64,000 nt of DNA, taken from the NCBI RefSeq assembly GCF_958979055.1, contig NC_084899.1:6545001-6609000 (forward strand). The letters are read 5' to 3'. This document shows, piece after piece, positions 62,488 through 64,000 of this stretch. Both the position numbers and the translations under genes were made by a program. The notes under the pieces are model-generated. The model made no database searches. It saw only the letters and a list, made by a program, of their open reading frames with translations, and was not told the DNA's origin. This DNA is from Alnus glutinosa. Taxonomy: Eukaryota > Streptophyta > Magnoliopsida > Fagales > Betulaceae. The stretch's first letter is position 1. Each line of letters opens with the position of its first letter.

Positions 62488-64000
62488 TGCTCTGTGTGAA
62501 TAATTTGATATACGATCTGATCGTTGCTTATGCGTAGTGTTCTGATATACATTTTGCAGACAGGAGAGGCAGTGAATCCAAAGGCGTACCCTCTGGCCGA
62601 TTCGCAGCTCACAATCACAATACTGGATCTTATTCAACAAGCCTCCCACTACAAGCAGCTCAAGAAGGGCGCTAATGAAGGTCTCTGCTTTCTCACCATT
62701 TTGATGGCTGTTTGCTTTGCACTTTTTGGATACAAAAGAAAAAAAAGAAAGAGAACTTTTATTTGATTTCTAATGATGGGGATGATATAATAAGGTGCTA
62801 GACGAACGATTCGTTTTATATTTGGCTTTTGGGTATATTTTGTTGATATTGGGTTTGCTTTTTATATTGGGGTTTCAGCTACGAAGACACTGAACAGGGG
62901 TATTTCTGAGTTCGTAGTCATGGCCGCTGACACCGAGCCGCTTGAGATCCTTCTCCATCTTCCACTGCTTGCTGAAGATAAGGTAGCTTTTTTATATTCT
63001 TAATCCCCATGGAATATGTACTCGTTTGAAGTGTTTAATTATGATATGTCATGGGCTTTTGGTGGAATTTAACTTTGTGACTGATTTAGGTATGAGTTTA
63101 GCAAATAGTTCCCTGTAATTGATAGTGTTGTCACGTTTTATGATTATGGTTTCTTTGGGTAATGTCTGGGGGAAAGAAGCTGTTAAGCTTTTGGAATGAG
63201 GCAGTGCAAAGAGATTAGTGTGAAGATCATTCATGTGGTTCAAAAAAAAAATCAGTTGTTTGAATTAGGATATCTAGTTTTTCATCTTTAATTCCTGTTC
63301 TGATTTTCCCTGATTCCCTCCTTTCAACATTATCCTTGACAGTTTTCTGCCATTATTTCCTGCTTTTCCTGATACTTTTTAATCACAGGGAAAATAATGT
63401 TCTTTATTTTTCCACTGCTAATTTTCTTGTTTGGTTTGACAATAGAATAATCCGTTACCCCATAAATCTCACACCTGGGAGGGGTTTGGACCCAAAAACT
63501 TCACCTTTTTTAGGGGGAGTACCACCAGGCTGCAAAGTCATGGGACACGTTCCCACTCTATATTTCAGTTTGCCTCATTCTAAAGAACTTTGTCTTTGAA
63601 GGTTCTTACATCTAAACAGAGGCTATACAATGGTAAATATTTCCATTAAGATAGACTCCAACGAAGAAAGTTGCAGAGCTTCCAGTGAAGACGGGCATTC
63701 TCAAAAAAGGGTTTCTTAACCCCCGCCCAAATAAGCCAGCCATTATGGATTTGCCTCGGAAGGTTATCGATGTAGGGATGGTCAGGCCTTCCTCCCCCCC
63801 TAGAGGTTGCTCCACTTCTTCATCCGTTGAGGGTAATAGCTTCTCCCAATCTCGGAATTGGCCGATCGGTTTTGATCATAACGGGGAGATTGTGGTTTGG
63901 GAGGAGGACGTTGATCTTTGGGATGTGTCGCCTTTGGATTGGGCGCTAGAGGATGCTTTTGGGGACGAGGCGTTGGCTATTCGGGATGCCATGGAAGAAG
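62440..64000 (+). CDS. SNU13: SNU13/NHP2L1 (15.5-kDa L7Ae-family RNA-binding protein), 5' part
   Basis: The protein binds kink-turns in U4 snRNA and box C/D snoRNAs. Visible coding exons are 62440-62442 (only the ATG), 62560-62680 and 62879-62982, joining to 76 codons: [75 protein letters not shown]. The kink-turn-binding [12 protein letters not shown] and the L7Ae core are intact. The remaining part (about 50 residues, from NVPY) is not in the window; intron 3 starts at 62983 and is longer than 1 kb. All splice sites are GT-AG. Because exon 1 carries only the start codon, the short open frame from 62524 is not the true start. Confidence 0.93.
62446..62487. repeat. (CT)n microsatellite at the start of SNU13 intron 1
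   Basis: About 20 CT units begin three bases after the donor GT. The tract is pyrimidine-rich and is likely length-variable. Confidence 0.9.
63430..63545 (-). mobile_element. Possible tRNA-derived SINE fragment in SNU13 intron 3
   Basis: On the minus strand, TTTGCAGCCTGGTGGTACTC resembles a pol III A-box region, and GGGTCCAAACCCCTCC, about 40 bp later, resembles a B box. A TTATGGGG...TATTGTCAAA stretch like that of plant SINE tails follows. No target duplication was found. The call rests on box similarity only. Confidence 0.35.
63654..64000 (+). CDS. Open frame running off the window end, unidentified
   Basis: After a stop at 63651-63653 the frame is open to the end (over 115 codons). The first ATG is at 63745 ([20 protein letters not shown]). 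The C-terminal visible part is acidic and Trp-rich ([37 protein letters not shown]). The upstream words [14 protein letters not shown] have the feel of plant retroelement ORF1 proteins, but I cannot name a family. It lies inside SNU13 intron 3, so it is more likely part of an inserted retroelement than a host gene. Confidence 0.35.

Overview
The window is nuclear DNA of a eudicot plant, possibly a woody species with many transposons. The evidence is GT-AG introns, the plant forms of seven conserved genes, AT-rich intergenic DNA, and many plant-type LINEs, MITEs, a MULE, a PIF/Harbinger remnant and a TRIM. The species cannot be fixed from the sequence. There is no sign of bacterial, organellar or viral gene organisation, no tRNA or rRNA gene that I can support, and no CRISPR array.

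Seven housekeeping genes could be modelled exon by exon. They are ribosomal protein L34 (minus, 5174-6652), an Alba nucleic-acid-binding protein (plus, 12807-14805), the BT1-type adenine-nucleotide carrier (minus, 17257-19539), an intronless membrane-anchored DnaJ protein with a DUF1977 tail (plus, 26945-28039), the SEC11 catalytic subunit of signal peptidase (minus, 36585-41508), the GPI ethanolamine-phosphate transferase PIG-O (plus, 20 exons, 44641-57260), and the 5' part of SNU13/NHP2L1 (plus, from 62440, cut by the window end). All reading frames close across the proposed splice sites. The genes form no operon-like unit. Two themes recur: RNA and translation (RPL34, Alba, SNU13, each with a telo-box near the start) and ER protein maturation (DnaJ, SEC11, PIG-O).

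Between and inside the genes lie layers of transposable elements. 0-5 kb holds fold-back and hAT-like repeats and (AT)n arrays. 6.9-12 kb holds a palindromic MITE, a decayed MULE and a short tandem repeat. 15.4-16.0 kb is a Harbinger-type MITE with a TTA duplication. 19.5-26.9 kb is a nested repeat zone, including an RNase H-bearing LINE tail split by a hairpin MITE. 29.4-34.2 kb is a LINE bounded by a 16-bp target-site duplication and lacking its reverse-transcriptase core. 43.6-44.0 kb holds a Harbinger transposase fragment. PIG-O introns 6, 9, 11 and 12 carry four LINE pieces and one complete TRIM. 57-62 kb has LTR-like DNA, a MITE with a 9-bp duplication and a 1.16-kb retroposon.

I did not find a convincing new biological system. 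The most informative observations are the TRIM in PIG-O intron 12, a natural empty-site copy of a LINE target in intron 11, a probable GC-AG intron that splits a catalytic motif codon, the precisely bounded LINE, and a MITE family with 9-bp duplications.
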